Shown here: piece by piece, positions 36,387 through 48,754 of the stretch
Position numbering within the stretch: the stretch's first letter is position 1
Layout of the letters: every line of letters starts with the position of its first letter
Assembly: GCF_029892105.1 (NCBI RefSeq)
Contig: NZ_JARZAJ010000021.1
Location: 62,001 to 126,000, forward strand
Direction: 5' to 3'
Source of the DNA: Kitasatospora sp. GP82
GTDB taxonomy: Bacteria > Actinomycetota > Actinomycetes > Streptomycetales > Streptomycetaceae
Length of the DNA stretch: 64,000 bases
Translations under genes and position numbers: made by a program
The notes under the pieces: model-generated
What the model was told of the DNA's origin: nothing
The model's database searches: none
The model's input: only the letters and a program-made list of their open reading frames with translations

Positions 36387-36527
36387 CCTGGTCCTCCCGC
36401 AGTCAACCGCCAGGCCGGCGGTCCGCCCTGGTCACTCAGTCGTGTCCGGTACCCGGCCCGGGTGGCCGGGTACCGGTCGACCGGCGCCCGCCCCAGGCGG
36501 GCGGGCGCCGGTCAGCCGGGCGTGCGG

Positions 36528-39125
<2,598 letters not shown>

Positions 39126-39192
39126 TGGTGGTCAGTTTCCTTTCACGCGTGACTGGTTCGTGGACAAGGGCCGTGCTTGACGCACGGACCCG

Positions 39193-41193
39193 TCACACGT
39201 CCAGGAAGCGGACGTCCTTGGCGTTTCGCTGGATGAACGAGCGGCGGGCCTCGACGTCCTCGCCCATCAGGACGGAGAACAGGTCGTCGGCGCGGGCCGC
39301 GTCCTCCAGGGTGACCTGGAGCAGCAGACGGTGGGCGGCGTCCATGGTGGTGATCCGGAGCTCCTCGGCGTTCATCTCGCCCAGACCCTTGAAGCGCTGG
39401 ATCGCGTCGTCCTTCGGCAGTCGGCGACCGGCCTCCACGCCGGCCGCGATCACGGCGTCGCGCTCACGGTCGGAGTAGACGTACTCGAAGTCGTCCTTGC
39501 CCCACTTGATCTTGTACAGCGGGGGCATGGCCAGGTAGACGTACCCGGACTCGACCAGCGGCCGCATGAAGCGGAACAGCAGGGTCAGCAGCAGGGTACG
39601 GATGTGCTGTCCGTCGACGTCGGCGTCCGCCATCAGGACGATCTTGTGATAGCGGAGCTTGGACTCGTCGTAGTCCTCCTGGATGCCGCAGCCGAAGGCC
39701 GAGATCAGCGCCTGGACCTCGGTGTTCTGCAGCACCTTGTCGATCCGGGCCTTCTCGACGTTCAGGATCTTGCCGCGGATCGGGAGGATCGCCTGGGTGC
39801 GCGGGTCGCGGCCCTGCTTGGCCGAGCCGCCTGCGGAGTCACCCTCGACGATGAAGATCTCGCACTCGGCCGGGTCCTTGGACTGGCAGTCGCTCAGCTT
39901 GCCGGGCAGCGAGGCGCTCTCCAGCAGGCCCTTGCGGCGGGTCAGGTCGCGGGCCTTGCGGGCGGCCACGCGGGCCGTGGCCGCCTGGATCGACTTGCGG
40001 ATGATGTCCGCCGCGTCGGTCGGGTTGCGGTCGAGCCAGTCGTTCAGCTGCTCGTGGACGACCTTCTGGACGAAGGTCTTGGCCTCGGTGTTGCCCAGCT
40101 TGTCCTTGGTCTGGCCCTCGAACTGCGGCTCGCCCAGCTTGACCGAGATGATCGCGGTCAGACCCTCGCGGATGTCCTCGCCGGAGAGGTTGTCGTCCTT
40201 CTCGCGGAGCAGCTTCTTGTCCCGCGCATAGCGGTTGACCAGGCCGGTCAGTGCCGCGCGGAAGCCCTCCTCGTGGGTGCCGCCACCGTGGGTGTGGATG
40301 GTGTTGGCGAAGGAGTAGACCCCCTCGGTGTACGAGGAGTTCCACTGCATCGCGATCTCCACCGAGATCGACTTGTCCTTGTCCTCGGACTCGAAGTCGA
40401 TCACCGTCGGGTGGATCACCTCGCCCTTGCGGGAGTTGAGGTGGGCGACGAAGTCGGCGATGCCGCCGTCGTACTTGTACGTCACCGAGAGCGGCTTGCC
40501 GTTCTCGTCGGCGTGCTCCGGGCGCTCGTCCGTCAGCGAGATGGTCAGGCCCTTGTTGAGGAAGGCCATCTCCTGGAAGCGGCGCGAGAGCGTCTCGAAG
40601 GAGTAGACGGTGGTCTCGAAGATGTCCGGGTCGGCCCAGAAGGTCACGCTGGTGCCGGTGCGCTCGGTTGCCTCGTGCTTGACCAGCGCGGCGGTCGGAG
40701 CGCCCATCTTGTAGTCCTGCGACCAGCGGTAGCCGTCGCGGTGGATGTCGACCGAGAGCCGGGTGGAGAGCGCGTTGACGACCGAGACGCCGACACCGTG
40801 CAGACCGCCGGAGACCGCGTACCCGCCGCCGCCGAACTTGCCGCCCGCGTGCAGCACCGTGAGTACGACCTCGACGGCGGGCTTCTCCTGGCCGGGGACG
40901 ATGTCCACCGGGATACCGCGGCCGTTGTCCACGACCCGTACCGCGCCATCGGCCAGGATGGTCACGTCGATGGTGTCGGCGAATCCGGCCAGCGCCTCGT
41001 CGACGGAGTTGTCCACGACCTCGTACACCAGGTGGTGCAGGCCACGCTCGCCCGTCGAGCCGATGTACATACCGGGGCGCTTACGGACGGCGTCGAGGCC
41101 CTCCAACACCTGGATGTTGCTACCGGTGTAGGAGCCCTCGGCGGCCTGGTCGGTGGATTCTGGGGTCTGGCTGGAGTTGCCGGAATCGGCCAC
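39193..41193 (-). CDS. gyrB: DNA gyrase subunit B
   Basis: The 666-residue protein has a GHKL ATPase (EVVDNSVDEALAG, DNGRGIPVD, GGLHGVGVSVVNALS), transducer, and TOPRIM domain with FIVEGDSAGGSAKQGRDP and DADVDGQHIRTLLLT. The C-terminus includes QRFKGLGEMNAEEL. Start GTG at 41193 (VADSGNSSQTPEST) is preferred: GAGAGGG lies about 7 bases upstream, whereas the ATG 22 codons earlier has no site and relatives begin MADSGN. It works with GyrA encoded next. Confidence 0.97.
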   Translation of the reverse strand: MADSGNSSQTPESTDQAAEGSYTGSNIQVLEGLDAVRKRPGMYIGSTGERGLHHLVYEVVDNSVDEALAGFADTIDVTILADGAVRVVDNGRGIPVDIVPGQEKPAVEVVLTVLHAGGKFGGGGYAVSGGLHGVGVSVVNALSTRLSVDIHRDGYRWSQDYKMGAPTAALVKHEATERTGTSVTFWADPDIFETTVYSFETLSRRFQEMAFLNKGLTISLTDERPEHADENGKPLSVTYKYDGGIADFVAHLNSRKGEVIHPTVIDFESEDKDKSISVEIAMQWNSSYTEGVYSFANTIHTHGGGTHEEGFRAALTGLVNRYARDKKLLREKDDNLSGEDIREGLTAIISVKLGEPQFEGQTKDKLGNTEAKTFVQKVVHEQLNDWLDRNPTDAADIIRKSIQAATARVAARKARDLTRRKGLLESASLPGKLSDCQSKDPAECEIFIVEGDSAGGSAKQGRDPRTQAILPIRGKILNVEKARIDKVLQNTEVQALISAFGCGIQEDYDESKLRYHKIVLMADADVDGQHIRTLLLTLLFRFMRPLVESGYVYLAMPPLYKIKWGKDDFEYVYSDRERDAVIAAGVEAGRRLPKDDAIQRFKGLGEMNAEELRITTMDAAHRLLLQVTLEDAARADDLFSVLMGEDVEARRSFIQRNAKDVRFLDV

Positions 41194-41478
41194 GAAGCGC
41201 CCTCTCTGGCACGGCGCGGGCCGCACCCCACCCGGTTCCTCGGGCAGGTCTGCGACCACGGCGTTTCGACTCGGTTGCTACGAGCAACAGTGTTTGGCTC
41301 TTAGTCTACCGGTAGGACTGACAGAGATGGGCGTTTGGCAGCCCCTGAGGGCAGATGTGCCGCCCTGAATCCCCTCTGCACATGTCCCGATACTCGCCAG
41401 GGGGGCTCAGAGCGCCTATGCAGGCCGCCAGCGGTTCCGGAAGATCCCCTTCCGTTCACACCGCTGCCGGACACCCGC

Positions 41479-42003
41479 TCACCCCCAGGTGTCACCCGGG
41501 CCCCGGCTGCCCGGCGCCCGCAGCCGACCGTACCCACGGACCGGCGCGTCAGGACCGAGCACCTTGATCACACGGACCGTGCCGTGCCCCAGCTCATGGT
41601 TCAGGCGGGCCACCAACTGGCGTGCCAGCAGCCTGAGTTGGGTCGCCCACGCGGTGGAGTCGCACTGCACGGTGAGCACCGCCTCGGCCTCCGCGTACTG
41701 CTTGGGCACACAGTGCGCCGCGATGTCGGGACCCACGATCTGCGGCCACCGGCCCATCACCCCGCCCACCGCGGCCGGGGCCTCCCAGCCCCGCTCGGTG
41801 ATCAGCCGGTTCAGCGCCGCCCCCAGCGGCACCGGGTCGCGGCCGTCCGCGCGCGCACCGCTGCGCAGCCCGTGCCGCTTCGCCTCGCGCTTCTCCCGCA
41901 CCTGCTCACCGCGCCGACGGGCCTGCTCCTTCGCCGCCCGCAACGCCACCCGGGCCAGATCCACACCGGACGGCTCCTGGGTCCGCGGATCCTGATCGCT
42001 CAT
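41479..42003 (-). CDS. dciA: DciA (DUF721) helicase-loading protein
   Basis: The 174-residue protein has a disordered basic N-terminus and a C-terminal DUF721/KH-like domain: GGVMGRWPQIVGPDIAAHCV and LTVQCDSTAWATQLRLLARQ. DciA is the ancestral loader or activator of DnaB helicase in bacteria without DnaC. It sits between recF and gyrB as in other actinobacteria. AAGGAG precedes the ATG at 42003; the longer frame upstream has no site. Confidence 0.9.
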   Translation of the reverse strand: MSDQDPRTQEPSGVDLARVALRAAKEQARRRGEQVREKREAKRHGLRSGARADGRDPVPLGAALNRLITERGWEAPAAVGGVMGRWPQIVGPDIAAHCVPKQYAEAEAVLTVQCDSTAWATQLRLLARQLVARLNHELGHGTVRVIKVLGPDAPVRGYGRLRAPGSRGPGDTWG

Positions 42004-42105
42004 CGCGGCGGTCTCCTTTCCCCAGGCTGTGGACAGTTGCACGCGGCCCACGCCGACGGTCGCCGAGAGTCGTCCAGCTTACGGGTTGCCGCGACGGTGC
42101 GCGGC

Positions 42106-43239
42106 TCAGGAGTCGAGCCGCGTCACAGCACCGTCTGCCACCGCGAAGCGGGCTCCGGACAGCGCCTTGGGCACGTCCTCCGGGACGGCCGCCGTCACCA
42201 GCACCTGCTCGGCGCCGGCGACCAGCTCGGCGAGGCGGTCCCGCCGCCGGGCGTCCAGCTCCGCGAAGACGTCGTCCAGGATCAGTACCGGCTCGCCGCC
42301 GTCGCCCTTCAGCAGCTCGTACGAGGCCAGCCGCAGCGCCAGCGCGTACGACCAGGACTCACCGTGGCTGGCGTAGCCCTTGGCGGGCAGCGGGCCCAGC
42401 TTCAGGCCGAGCTCGTCGCGGTGCGGACCGACCAGGGTCAGCCCCCTGGCCACCTCCTGCTGCCGGGCCTCCTGAAGAGCCGCCAGCAGCTGCTGCTCGG
42501 CCTCCTCGCGGCTGGTCGGCAGGGTGCCCTCGAACGAGCTCCGGTACTCCAGGACGGTCTCCCCACCGCCCGGGGCCAGCTGCTCGTACGCCTGCGCCAC
42601 CAGCGGCTGGAGCGCGGCGACCAGCTGGATCCTGAAGGCCGTCAACTCGGCCCCGGCCCTGGCCAGATGGCCGTCCCAGACCTCCAGGGTGGAGAGGTCC
42701 GCGCCCTTGCCGCCGCCGGAGCGGCGGGCCGCGGCGGCGGTCTTGAGCAGGGCGTTGCGCTGCTTGAGCACCCGCTCGTAGTCCTGCCGGACCCCGGCCA
42801 GGCGAGGCGCGCGGGCGGTCAGCAGCTCGTCCAGGAAGCGACGGCGCTCACCCGGATCGCCCTTCACCAGGGCGAGGTCCTCGGGGGCGAACAGCACCGT
42901 GCGCAACAGGCCGAGGACGTCGCGCGGGCGGACGTTGTCGGAGCGGTTGATCCGGGCCCGGTTGGCCCGGCCCGGGTTGATCTCCAGCTCGACCAGGGTG
43001 GTGCGGCCGTCCCTGACGATGCCGGTACGGACCACCGCCCGCTCGGCGCCGAGCCGGATCAGCGGGGCGTCGGTGGCCACCCGATGGCTGCCCAGGGTGG
43101 CGACGTACCCGATGGCCTCGACCAGGTTGGTCTTGCCCTGGCCGTTCGGGCCCACAAAGGCGGTCACGCCCGGATCGAGAGGCACCTCGACCCGGGCGTA
43201 GGACCGGAAGTCGGCGAGCGACAGATGCGCGACATGCAT
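42106..43239 (-). CDS. recF: Recombination protein RecF
   Basis: The 377-residue SMC-like ATPase has Walker A GPNGQGKTNLVEAIGYVATL near residue 30, the signature SHGESWSYALALRLASYELL, and Walker B PVLILDDVFAELDARRRDRL. It helps load RecA at gaps and restart stalled forks. The conserved dnaA-dnaN-gnd-recF order is kept, with gnd between dnaN and recF as in streptomycetes. Confidence 0.96.
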   Translation of the reverse strand: MHVAHLSLADFRSYARVEVPLDPGVTAFVGPNGQGKTNLVEAIGYVATLGSHRVATDAPLIRLGAERAVVRTGIVRDGRTTLVELEINPGRANRARINRSDNVRPRDVLGLLRTVLFAPEDLALVKGDPGERRRFLDELLTARAPRLAGVRQDYERVLKQRNALLKTAAAARRSGGGKGADLSTLEVWDGHLARAGAELTAFRIQLVAALQPLVAQAYEQLAPGGGETVLEYRSSFEGTLPTSREEAEQQLLAALQEARQQEVARGLTLVGPHRDELGLKLGPLPAKGYASHGESWSYALALRLASYELLKGDGGEPVLILDDVFAELDARRRDRLAELVAGAEQVLVTAAVPEDVPKALSGARFAVADGAVTRLDS

Positions 43240-43331
43240 GGGTGTGGACTGCGCTCGCCTTCTGGGTTCTGCTGTTCCTCGTACGTCCCGGGTCCAGGGG
43301 ATCGCTCCCCGAACCCCCGGCCGATCCGGCG

Positions 43332-44207
43332 TTAGTTCGACTCGACCGCGTGACCACCGAACTGGTTGCGCAGCGCGGCGATCATCTTCATCTGCGGCGA
43401 GTCCTCCTGGCGGGAGGCGAAGCGGGCGAAGAGCGAGGCCGTGATCGCGGGCAGCGGCACGGCGTGGTCGATCGCGGCCTCGACGGTCCAGCGGCCCTCA
43501 CCGGAGTCCGCGGCCCAGCCCTTGAGCTTGGCCAGGTGCTCGTCGTCGTCCAGCGCACGGACGGCCAGGTCGAGCAGCCAGGAACGGATGACCGTGCCCT
43601 CCTGCCAGCTGCGGAAGACCTCGCGGACGTCGGTGACCTCGGGTGCCGCCTCCAGCAGCTCCCAGCCCTCGGCGAAGGCCTGCATCATCGCGTACTCGAT
43701 GCCGTTGTGGACCATCTTGGCGAAGTGGCCGGCGCCGACCCTGCCCGCGTGCACCGAGCCGAACTCGCCCTCGGGCTTCAGCGCGTCGAAGATCGGCTGG
43801 ACCTTGGCGACGTGCTCGGCGTCGCCGCCGTACATCAGCGCATAGCCGTTCTCCAGGCCCCAGACGCCGCCGGAGACACCGCAGTCCACGAAGCCGATGC
43901 CCTTGGCGGCCAGCGTCTCGGCGTGCTTGATGTCGTCGGTCCAGCGCGAGTTGCCGCCGTCCACCACCACGTCGCCGGGGGAGAGCAGCTCGGCCAGCTG
44001 GTCGACGGTGTCCTGGGTCGGGCCACCGGCCGGGACCATCACCCACACCACGCGCGGGCCCTGCAGCTTGCTGATCAGCTGCTCAAGGCTGTCGACGTCG
44101 GCGAGTTCCGGGTTGCGGTCGTAGCCGATGACGGTGTGGCCGGCGCGGCGGATGCGCTCGCGCATGTTGCCGCCCATCTTGCCGAGACCGATGAGGCCGA
44201 GCTCCAT
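43332..44207 (-). CDS. gnd: 6-phosphogluconate dehydrogenase (short, decarboxylating type)
   Basis: The 291-residue enzyme has a Rossmann N-terminus (MELGLIGLGKMGGNMRERIR), the substrate signature VDCGVSGGVWGLENGYALM, and catalytic Lys/Asn in VGAGHFAKMVHNGIEYAMMQ. It is the ~300-residue class rather than the 470-residue one, converting 6-phosphogluconate to ribulose 5-phosphate. Its place between dnaN and recF is characteristic of streptomycetes. Cofactor preference is not decided here. Confidence 0.93.
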   Translation of the reverse strand: MELGLIGLGKMGGNMRERIRRAGHTVIGYDRNPELADVDSLEQLISKLQGPRVVWVMVPAGGPTQDTVDQLAELLSPGDVVVDGGNSRWTDDIKHAETLAAKGIGFVDCGVSGGVWGLENGYALMYGGDAEHVAKVQPIFDALKPEGEFGSVHAGRVGAGHFAKMVHNGIEYAMMQAFAEGWELLEAAPEVTDVREVFRSWQEGTVIRSWLLDLAVRALDDDEHLAKLKGWAADSGEGRWTVEAAIDHAVPLPAITASLFARFASRQEDSPQMKMIAALRNQFGGHAVESN

Positions 44208-44281
44208 GACAACTGTCCTTCACTGTGGTGTGTGCCTGACGGCGGCGCCGTTGCCGCACAGCCCGAGCCTACGCCGGGACA

Positions 44282-44324
44282 CACAGCGCCTCCCCCGGTC
44301 GGGGCGGACCAGGGGAGGCTGTGC
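44282..44324 (-). terminator. Hairpin between dnaN and gnd
   Basis: GCCTCCCC (44288-44295) pairs with GGGGAGGC (44312-44319), extended by CACAG/CTGTG with one bulge. It lies about 55 bases past the dnaN stop. Confidence 0.5.
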
Positions 44325-44376
44325 GGGATTCGGCCGGACGCCGTCCACAGGCTGTGGACCGGCTCGCCGGAAGCCG

Positions 44377-45507
44377 TCAGCCCGAGAGGCGGACCGGCAT
44401 GATCAGGTACTGGTACGCCGCGTCCGCCTCGGCGTCGACCGCGGCCTTGCCGCTGAGCAGGGCCGGCTTGGTCGAGGTGGTGAAGCTCAGCTGGGCGTAC
44501 GCGGAGTCGATGGCCTTGAGGCCCTCCTCCAGGTAGCCGGGGTTGAAGGCGATCGAGATGTCGTCGCCCTCCAGGTCGGCGTCGATCCGCTCGGTGGCCT
44601 GGGCGTCGTCGCCGGAGCCGGCCTCCAGGGTGAGCACACCCTGCTCGAAGTTGAGCCGGACCGGGGTGTTGCGCTCGGCGACCAGCGAGACGCGCTTGAG
44701 CGCCTCGAGGAAGGGCTGGGTCTGGATCGCCGCGATCGCGTTGAACTCGGTCGGGAACAGGGTGCGGAACTTCGGGAACTCACCCTCCAGCAGGCGGGTG
44801 GTCGTCCGGCGCCCGGCGCCCTCGAAGCCGATCAGGCCCTCGCCCGCCCCGCCGGAGGACAGCGCGATGGAGACGCTGTCGCCGCTGCCGAGGGACTTGG
44901 CGATGTCCTGCAGGGTCTTGGCGGGGACCAGGGCGACGGCGGAGATGTCCGACTGCTCGGGCTTCCACAGCAGCTCGCGGACCGCGAAGCGGTACCGGTC
45001 GGTGGCGGCCAGGGTGATCCGGTCGCCCTCGATCTCGACCCGGACACCGGTGAGCACCGGCAGGGTGTCGTCGCGCCCGGCGGCCACGGCGGCCTGGCTG
45101 ACGGCGGCGGCGAAGACGTCACCGGGGACGGTGCCGGTGGCGGTCGGCATCTGCGGCAGCGCCGGGTAGTCCTCCACAGACATGCTCGGGAGTGTGAATC
45201 GCGAGCTGCCGCAGACCACGCTGACCCGCATGCCGTCGGTGGAGATCTCCACCGGGCGGTTGGGCAGGTTGCGCGAGATGTCGTTCAGCAGGCGGCCGGA
45301 GACCAGGACCGTGCCGGCCTCCTCGACGTCGGCGTCGAGCTCGACCCGGGCCGAGACCTCGTAGTCGAACCCGGACAGGGCCAGGCTGCCCTCCTGCGCC
45401 GTCAGCAGCAGGCCGGCCAGCACCGGCACCGGCGGCCGCGCCGGGAGGCTGCGGGCAGCCCAGGCCACCGCCTCCGCGAGGACGTCACGCTCCACCCGGA
45501 ACTTCAC
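44377..45507 (-). CDS. dnaN: DNA polymerase III sliding clamp (beta subunit)
   Basis: The 376-residue clamp begins VKFRVERDVLAEAVAWAARS and has three repeats; recognisable parts are PVPVLAGLLLTAQ, EDYPALPQM, LAATDRYRFAVRELLW and the C-terminal YQYLIMPVRLSG that forms part of the partner-binding pocket. The GTG at 45507 follows GGAGGCGG; the frame continues upstream into oriC without a site. It encircles DNA and tethers polymerases and repair proteins. Confidence 0.97.
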   Translation of the reverse strand: MKFRVERDVLAEAVAWAARSLPARPPVPVLAGLLLTAQEGSLALSGFDYEVSARVELDADVEEAGTVLVSGRLLNDISRNLPNRPVEISTDGMRVSVVCGSSRFTLPSMSVEDYPALPQMPTATGTVPGDVFAAAVSQAAVAAGRDDTLPVLTGVRVEIEGDRITLAATDRYRFAVRELLWKPEQSDISAVALVPAKTLQDIAKSLGSGDSVSIALSSGGAGEGLIGFEGAGRRTTTRLLEGEFPKFRTLFPTEFNAIAAIQTQPFLEALKRVSLVAERNTPVRLNFEQGVLTLEAGSGDDAQATERIDADLEGDDISIAFNPGYLEEGLKAIDSAYAQLSFTTSTKPALLSGKAAVDAEADAAYQYLIMPVRLSG

Positions 45508-46541
45508 CGGTAACCGCCTCCTGGACTCCGCTGTCGCTTGCACTCTTGATCGTCTACTGGCACCTGGCCGCCGGGCCTGAGCCCTCCGGTTTCCAGTTGC
45601 CGGAGAACAGTCTGACGTACTCCACCGACAGACGAGGCAATCGGGCCGAGTCAAGTCCGAACAGTTGTCGGTTTCGGAGTATCCACAGATTTCGGCCCGC
45701 CCCACTGTTGATCAAGGTCAGAGGTCTATAGGTGTAGTGGTAGTAGTAGGGCCTGTGGATACCGTGGATAACCCCGTTTTCGCAGGTCAAGTGCTGTTTT
45801 TTGTCCACAGTCGCTGTGGATGGAACCTGTGGACAACCAGGGCCTACTGTGGACAGCGGAGAGTTATCAACAGGGCACGCTGAGTATCCACAGGTTATCC
45901 ACAGCACTGTCCCCAGATCATGGACGGGTTATCCACCGGGCGCTGTCAACATCTCGTGACGCCTTTCACACCAGCAGGTGAACAGTTGCCGCACGTTGTC
46001 GAACTGTGGATGCACCTGTGGACAACCTGGGGATAACTGCCCCTTCCCTGGGGACAACCGGTGGATAACCCATTCGGCCCTCTGATGGTCCGCCAACTGT
46101 CCACAGCCTGTGGATAACTGTTGTGCACAAGTCCCCAGGGGCCTGACCTGCGTCGAAGAGCGTAGCGGTGACGGCCCTGTGGAAGAATTCTGGATAACTC
46201 GGGGCTCCCCAGCCTGTGGACGGGGGAAAACCACCCGATCCTGTGGATTACTGCCCTGCGGCCCCGACCCGTTCGAATTGATGGTCAGATGTTCGGCGCG
46301 GCAGTCCACCTGGCGAAGCGTCGACTGTGGGAATCCTGCCCCGATCCCGCCGCCGCTACACCTCCATCCACACCCGTCGTCGAGGCCGGCACCGGCCCAC
46401 CGGGGCCCGGAGCGCCCGCCCGGGGCTCTCACGAGGCCCTGGCGCCCGCCCGGCGGCCGGAAACGACGACGGGGAGCCGGACGCCCTCCGGATCGCTCCA
46501 GTGGGCCCGACTCCCCGTCACGTCGCGTGCGCGGCGCGGGT
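45508..46541. other. oriC: Chromosomal origin of replication oriC
   Basis: The 1,034-bp non-coding gap between dnaA and dnaN holds many DnaA boxes in both orientations. Perfect or favoured ones are TTGTCCACA 45801-45809, TGTGGACAA 45828-45836, TTATCCACA 45895-45903, TGTGGACAA 46017-46025 and TGTGGATAA 46109-46117. Near matches include GTATCCACA 45679-45687 and 45884-45892, TGTGGATAC 45754-45762, CGTGGATAA 45763-45771, TGTGGACAG 45848-45856, TTATCAACA 45864-45872, TTATCCACC 45929-45937, GGTGGATAA 46060-46068, CTGTCCACA 46097-46105 and TTGTGCACA 46121-46129. They form two groups (about 45.68-45.94 and 46.02-46.24 kb) around a spacer. No large AT-rich tract is obvious, as is usual for streptomycete origins. 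Confidence 0.97.
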
Positions 46542-48491
46542 TCAGCTCTTGATGCGGTTGGTCAGCTCCGTGACCTGGTTGTAGATGGAGCGCCGCTCCG
46601 CCATCAGCGAGCGGATCTTCCGGTCGGCGTGCATCACGGTGGTGTGGTCCCGGCCGCCGAACTGGGCGCCGATCTTGGGGAGCGACAGGTCGGTGAGCTC
46701 GCGGCAGAGGTACATCGCGATCTGACGTGCCGTCACCAGTACACGGCTGCGCGAGGATCCGCAGAGGTCGTCCACGCCCAGACCGAAGTAGGCGGCCGTC
46801 TGCTGCATGATGACCTGCGCGGTGATCTCCGGGCCCGCGTCCTCGTCGCCGCCCGGGATCAGGTCCTTGAGGACGATCCCCGCCAACTCCAGGTCCACAG
46901 GCGCCCGGTTGAGGTTGGCGAAGGCGGTGACGCGGATCAGCGCGCCTTCCAACTCCCGGATGTTGCGGGTGATCCGGGAGGCGATGAACTCCAACACATC
47001 GGCCGGAGCGTTGAGTTGCTCCTGGATCGCCTTCTTGCGCAGGATCGCGATCCGGGTCTCCAGCTCGGGCGGGGTGACGTCGGTGATCAGTCCCCACTCG
47101 AAGCGGTTGCGCAGCCGGTCCTCCAGGGTGATCAGCTGCTTGGGTGGCCGGTCGGAGGAGAGGACGATCTGCTTGTTGGCGTTGTGCAGGGTGTTGAAGG
47201 TGTGGAAGAACTCCTCCTGCGTGGACTCCTTGCTCGCCAGGAACTGGACGTCGTCCACGAGCAGGATGTCCATGTCCCGGTACCGCTTGCGGAACGCGTC
47301 CGCCTTGCCGTCCCGGATCGAGTTGATGAACTCGTTGGTGAACTCCTCCGAGCTCACGTAGCGCACCCGGGTCCCCGGGAAGAGGCTGCGCGAGTAGTGC
47401 CCGATGGCATGCAGCAGGTGGGTCTTGCCGAGCCCGGACTCGCCGTAGATGAACAGCGGGTTGTACGCCTTGGCCGGGGCCTCGGCGACCGCCACCGCCG
47501 CCGCGTGCGCGAAGCGGTTGCTGGCGCCGATCACGAAGGTGTCGAACAGGTACTTGGGATTCAGCCGGGCCGCGGGCTCGTCCTTGCGCGAGCCGCCGGC
47601 CGGGGGAGCGCCGGGCGGCGCGGGCACACCCGGGCTCGGGGTGCGCTCGGGCACCTGGCCGCCGGTGGTGGGAGGTTGCCCCGGCTGCGGCCGGGTGTCC
47701 GGCAGCAGTGCGTCCCGGTCGGTCTGGACAGCGGGCGGCCGCTGGGGGAGCGGCGGAGTGCGCCGGGCGCCGGCCGAGGGACGCGGGCGGTCGCCGGGGC
47801 CGGTTCCGTACGCGCCGCCGAACAGGTCGCCCTGCGCGACGGTGGCGGAGTCCCGGCCTTCGCCGCGCCGCTCGGTCTCCTGGCCCCCGTAGCCGCCCTC
47901 CCAGCCGGGGCGCTGCTCGGCGGCGCCCGACCACTCGCTCTGCTCGCCGCCGTAGGGGGCGGGACGCTGGTCGTAACCGGCCGTGTCGTAGCGGCCGCTG
48001 CGCTCGTAGCCCTGCGGGGCCTCGGCGGTCTGGGACTCGTACGGGCGGGCGTAGTCGGGGGAGGGGTAGTTCTCGGTCCTGGGCCAGCGGCCGGTCTCGG
48101 ACTCCGGCTCGGCGTAGGGCTGCTGCCAGTCCTGGGGCCCGGCGGACGGGCCCGGCTGGGGGCTCTGCGGCTGGGCAGGAGCGGACTCGGGCTCGGCGGG
48201 AGCCGGGCTGGCGGCCGGTGGGACGGCGTTGGCGTCGACCATCACGGCGATCCGCACGGGGCGGGCGAACTCGCGGCTGAGTTCCTCCGTCAGCGGCGGC
48301 AGCAGCCGGCCTTCGAGCACCTGCTTGGCCCGCTCGTTCGGTGCGGCCAGCAGGGCGGTGTCGTGCATCATCCACATCGGCTGGGTGCGGCGCAGCCACA
48401 TCTTGTCGCTGTCCCCGACGCCTGAGTCGTTGACCAGCCGCTCGACGACTCTCGCCCAGACCACGACGAGATCGCTGTTGACATCAGCCAC
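46542..48491 (-). CDS. dnaA: Chromosomal replication initiator DnaA
   Basis: The 649-residue protein has domain I (about 1-85), a very long Pro/Gly/Gln/Tyr-rich domain II (about 90-305), AAA+ domain III with Walker A YGESGLGKTHLLHAIG near residue 350 and Walker B DMDILLVDDVQFLASK, and domain IV with the DNA-binding signature FGGRDHTTVMHADRKI near 610. The length is typical of Streptomyces DnaA, larger than the ~450 residues of E. coli because of domain II. GTG start at 48491. It binds the boxes in oriC and probably a box in its own promoter. Confidence 0.98.
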   Translation of the reverse strand: MADVNSDLVVVWARVVERLVNDSGVGDSDKMWLRRTQPMWMMHDTALLAAPNERAKQVLEGRLLPPLTEELSREFARPVRIAVMVDANAVPPAASPAPAEPESAPAQPQSPQPGPSAGPQDWQQPYAEPESETGRWPRTENYPSPDYARPYESQTAEAPQGYERSGRYDTAGYDQRPAPYGGEQSEWSGAAEQRPGWEGGYGGQETERRGEGRDSATVAQGDLFGGAYGTGPGDRPRPSAGARRTPPLPQRPPAVQTDRDALLPDTRPQPGQPPTTGGQVPERTPSPGVPAPPGAPPAGGSRKDEPAARLNPKYLFDTFVIGASNRFAHAAAVAVAEAPAKAYNPLFIYGESGLGKTHLLHAIGHYSRSLFPGTRVRYVSSEEFTNEFINSIRDGKADAFRKRYRDMDILLVDDVQFLASKESTQEEFFHTFNTLHNANKQIVLSSDRPPKQLITLEDRLRNRFEWGLITDVTPPELETRIAILRKKAIQEQLNAPADVLEFIASRITRNIRELEGALIRVTAFANLNRAPVDLELAGIVLKDLIPGGDEDAGPEITAQVIMQQTAAYFGLGVDDLCGSSRSRVLVTARQIAMYLCRELTDLSLPKIGAQFGGRDHTTVMHADRKIRSLMAERRSIYNQVTELTNRIKS

Positions 48492-48581
48492 TGGTGCACG
48501 CTTTCTCGTTCCCCGATGCGGGGGTGTCAAGGGACTTCGGGTGCCGGTCCGATCCGATGAACAAACCCGACAAGTCCTGCA

Positions 48582-48623
48582 ACGGTAGTCAGCCGACTGG
48601 GCTGATTCAAGTTGTTGTCCACA
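48582..48623 (-). promoter_or_regulatory. dnaA promoter with adjacent DnaA box
   Basis: On the minus strand TTGAAT (48610-48605), 17 bases and TACCGT (48587-48582) form a good promoter about 90 bases before the dnaA GTG. A perfect DnaA box, TTGTCCACA on the plus strand (48615-48623), ends 4 bases upstream of the -35, so DnaA binding could block or modulate polymerase. Confidence 0.7.
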
Positions 48624-48754
48624 GGCTGTGGGTGAACGTACTCGTGGTGCGCGGGCGGGCGCGCGGCGTCGCCGGATGCCCGGTGCCGCCGGTCCGGTCA
48701 CCATGATCGGCGGAGTCCGAGGGGGCTTGCGATGCTCTGCTCCGGATGGCCGGT

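Noticed and set aside
39331..41304. Plus-strand open frame opposite gyrB
   Set aside because: Same antisense effect; no ribosome site and no recognisable domain, while the minus strand codes for an unmistakable GyrB.
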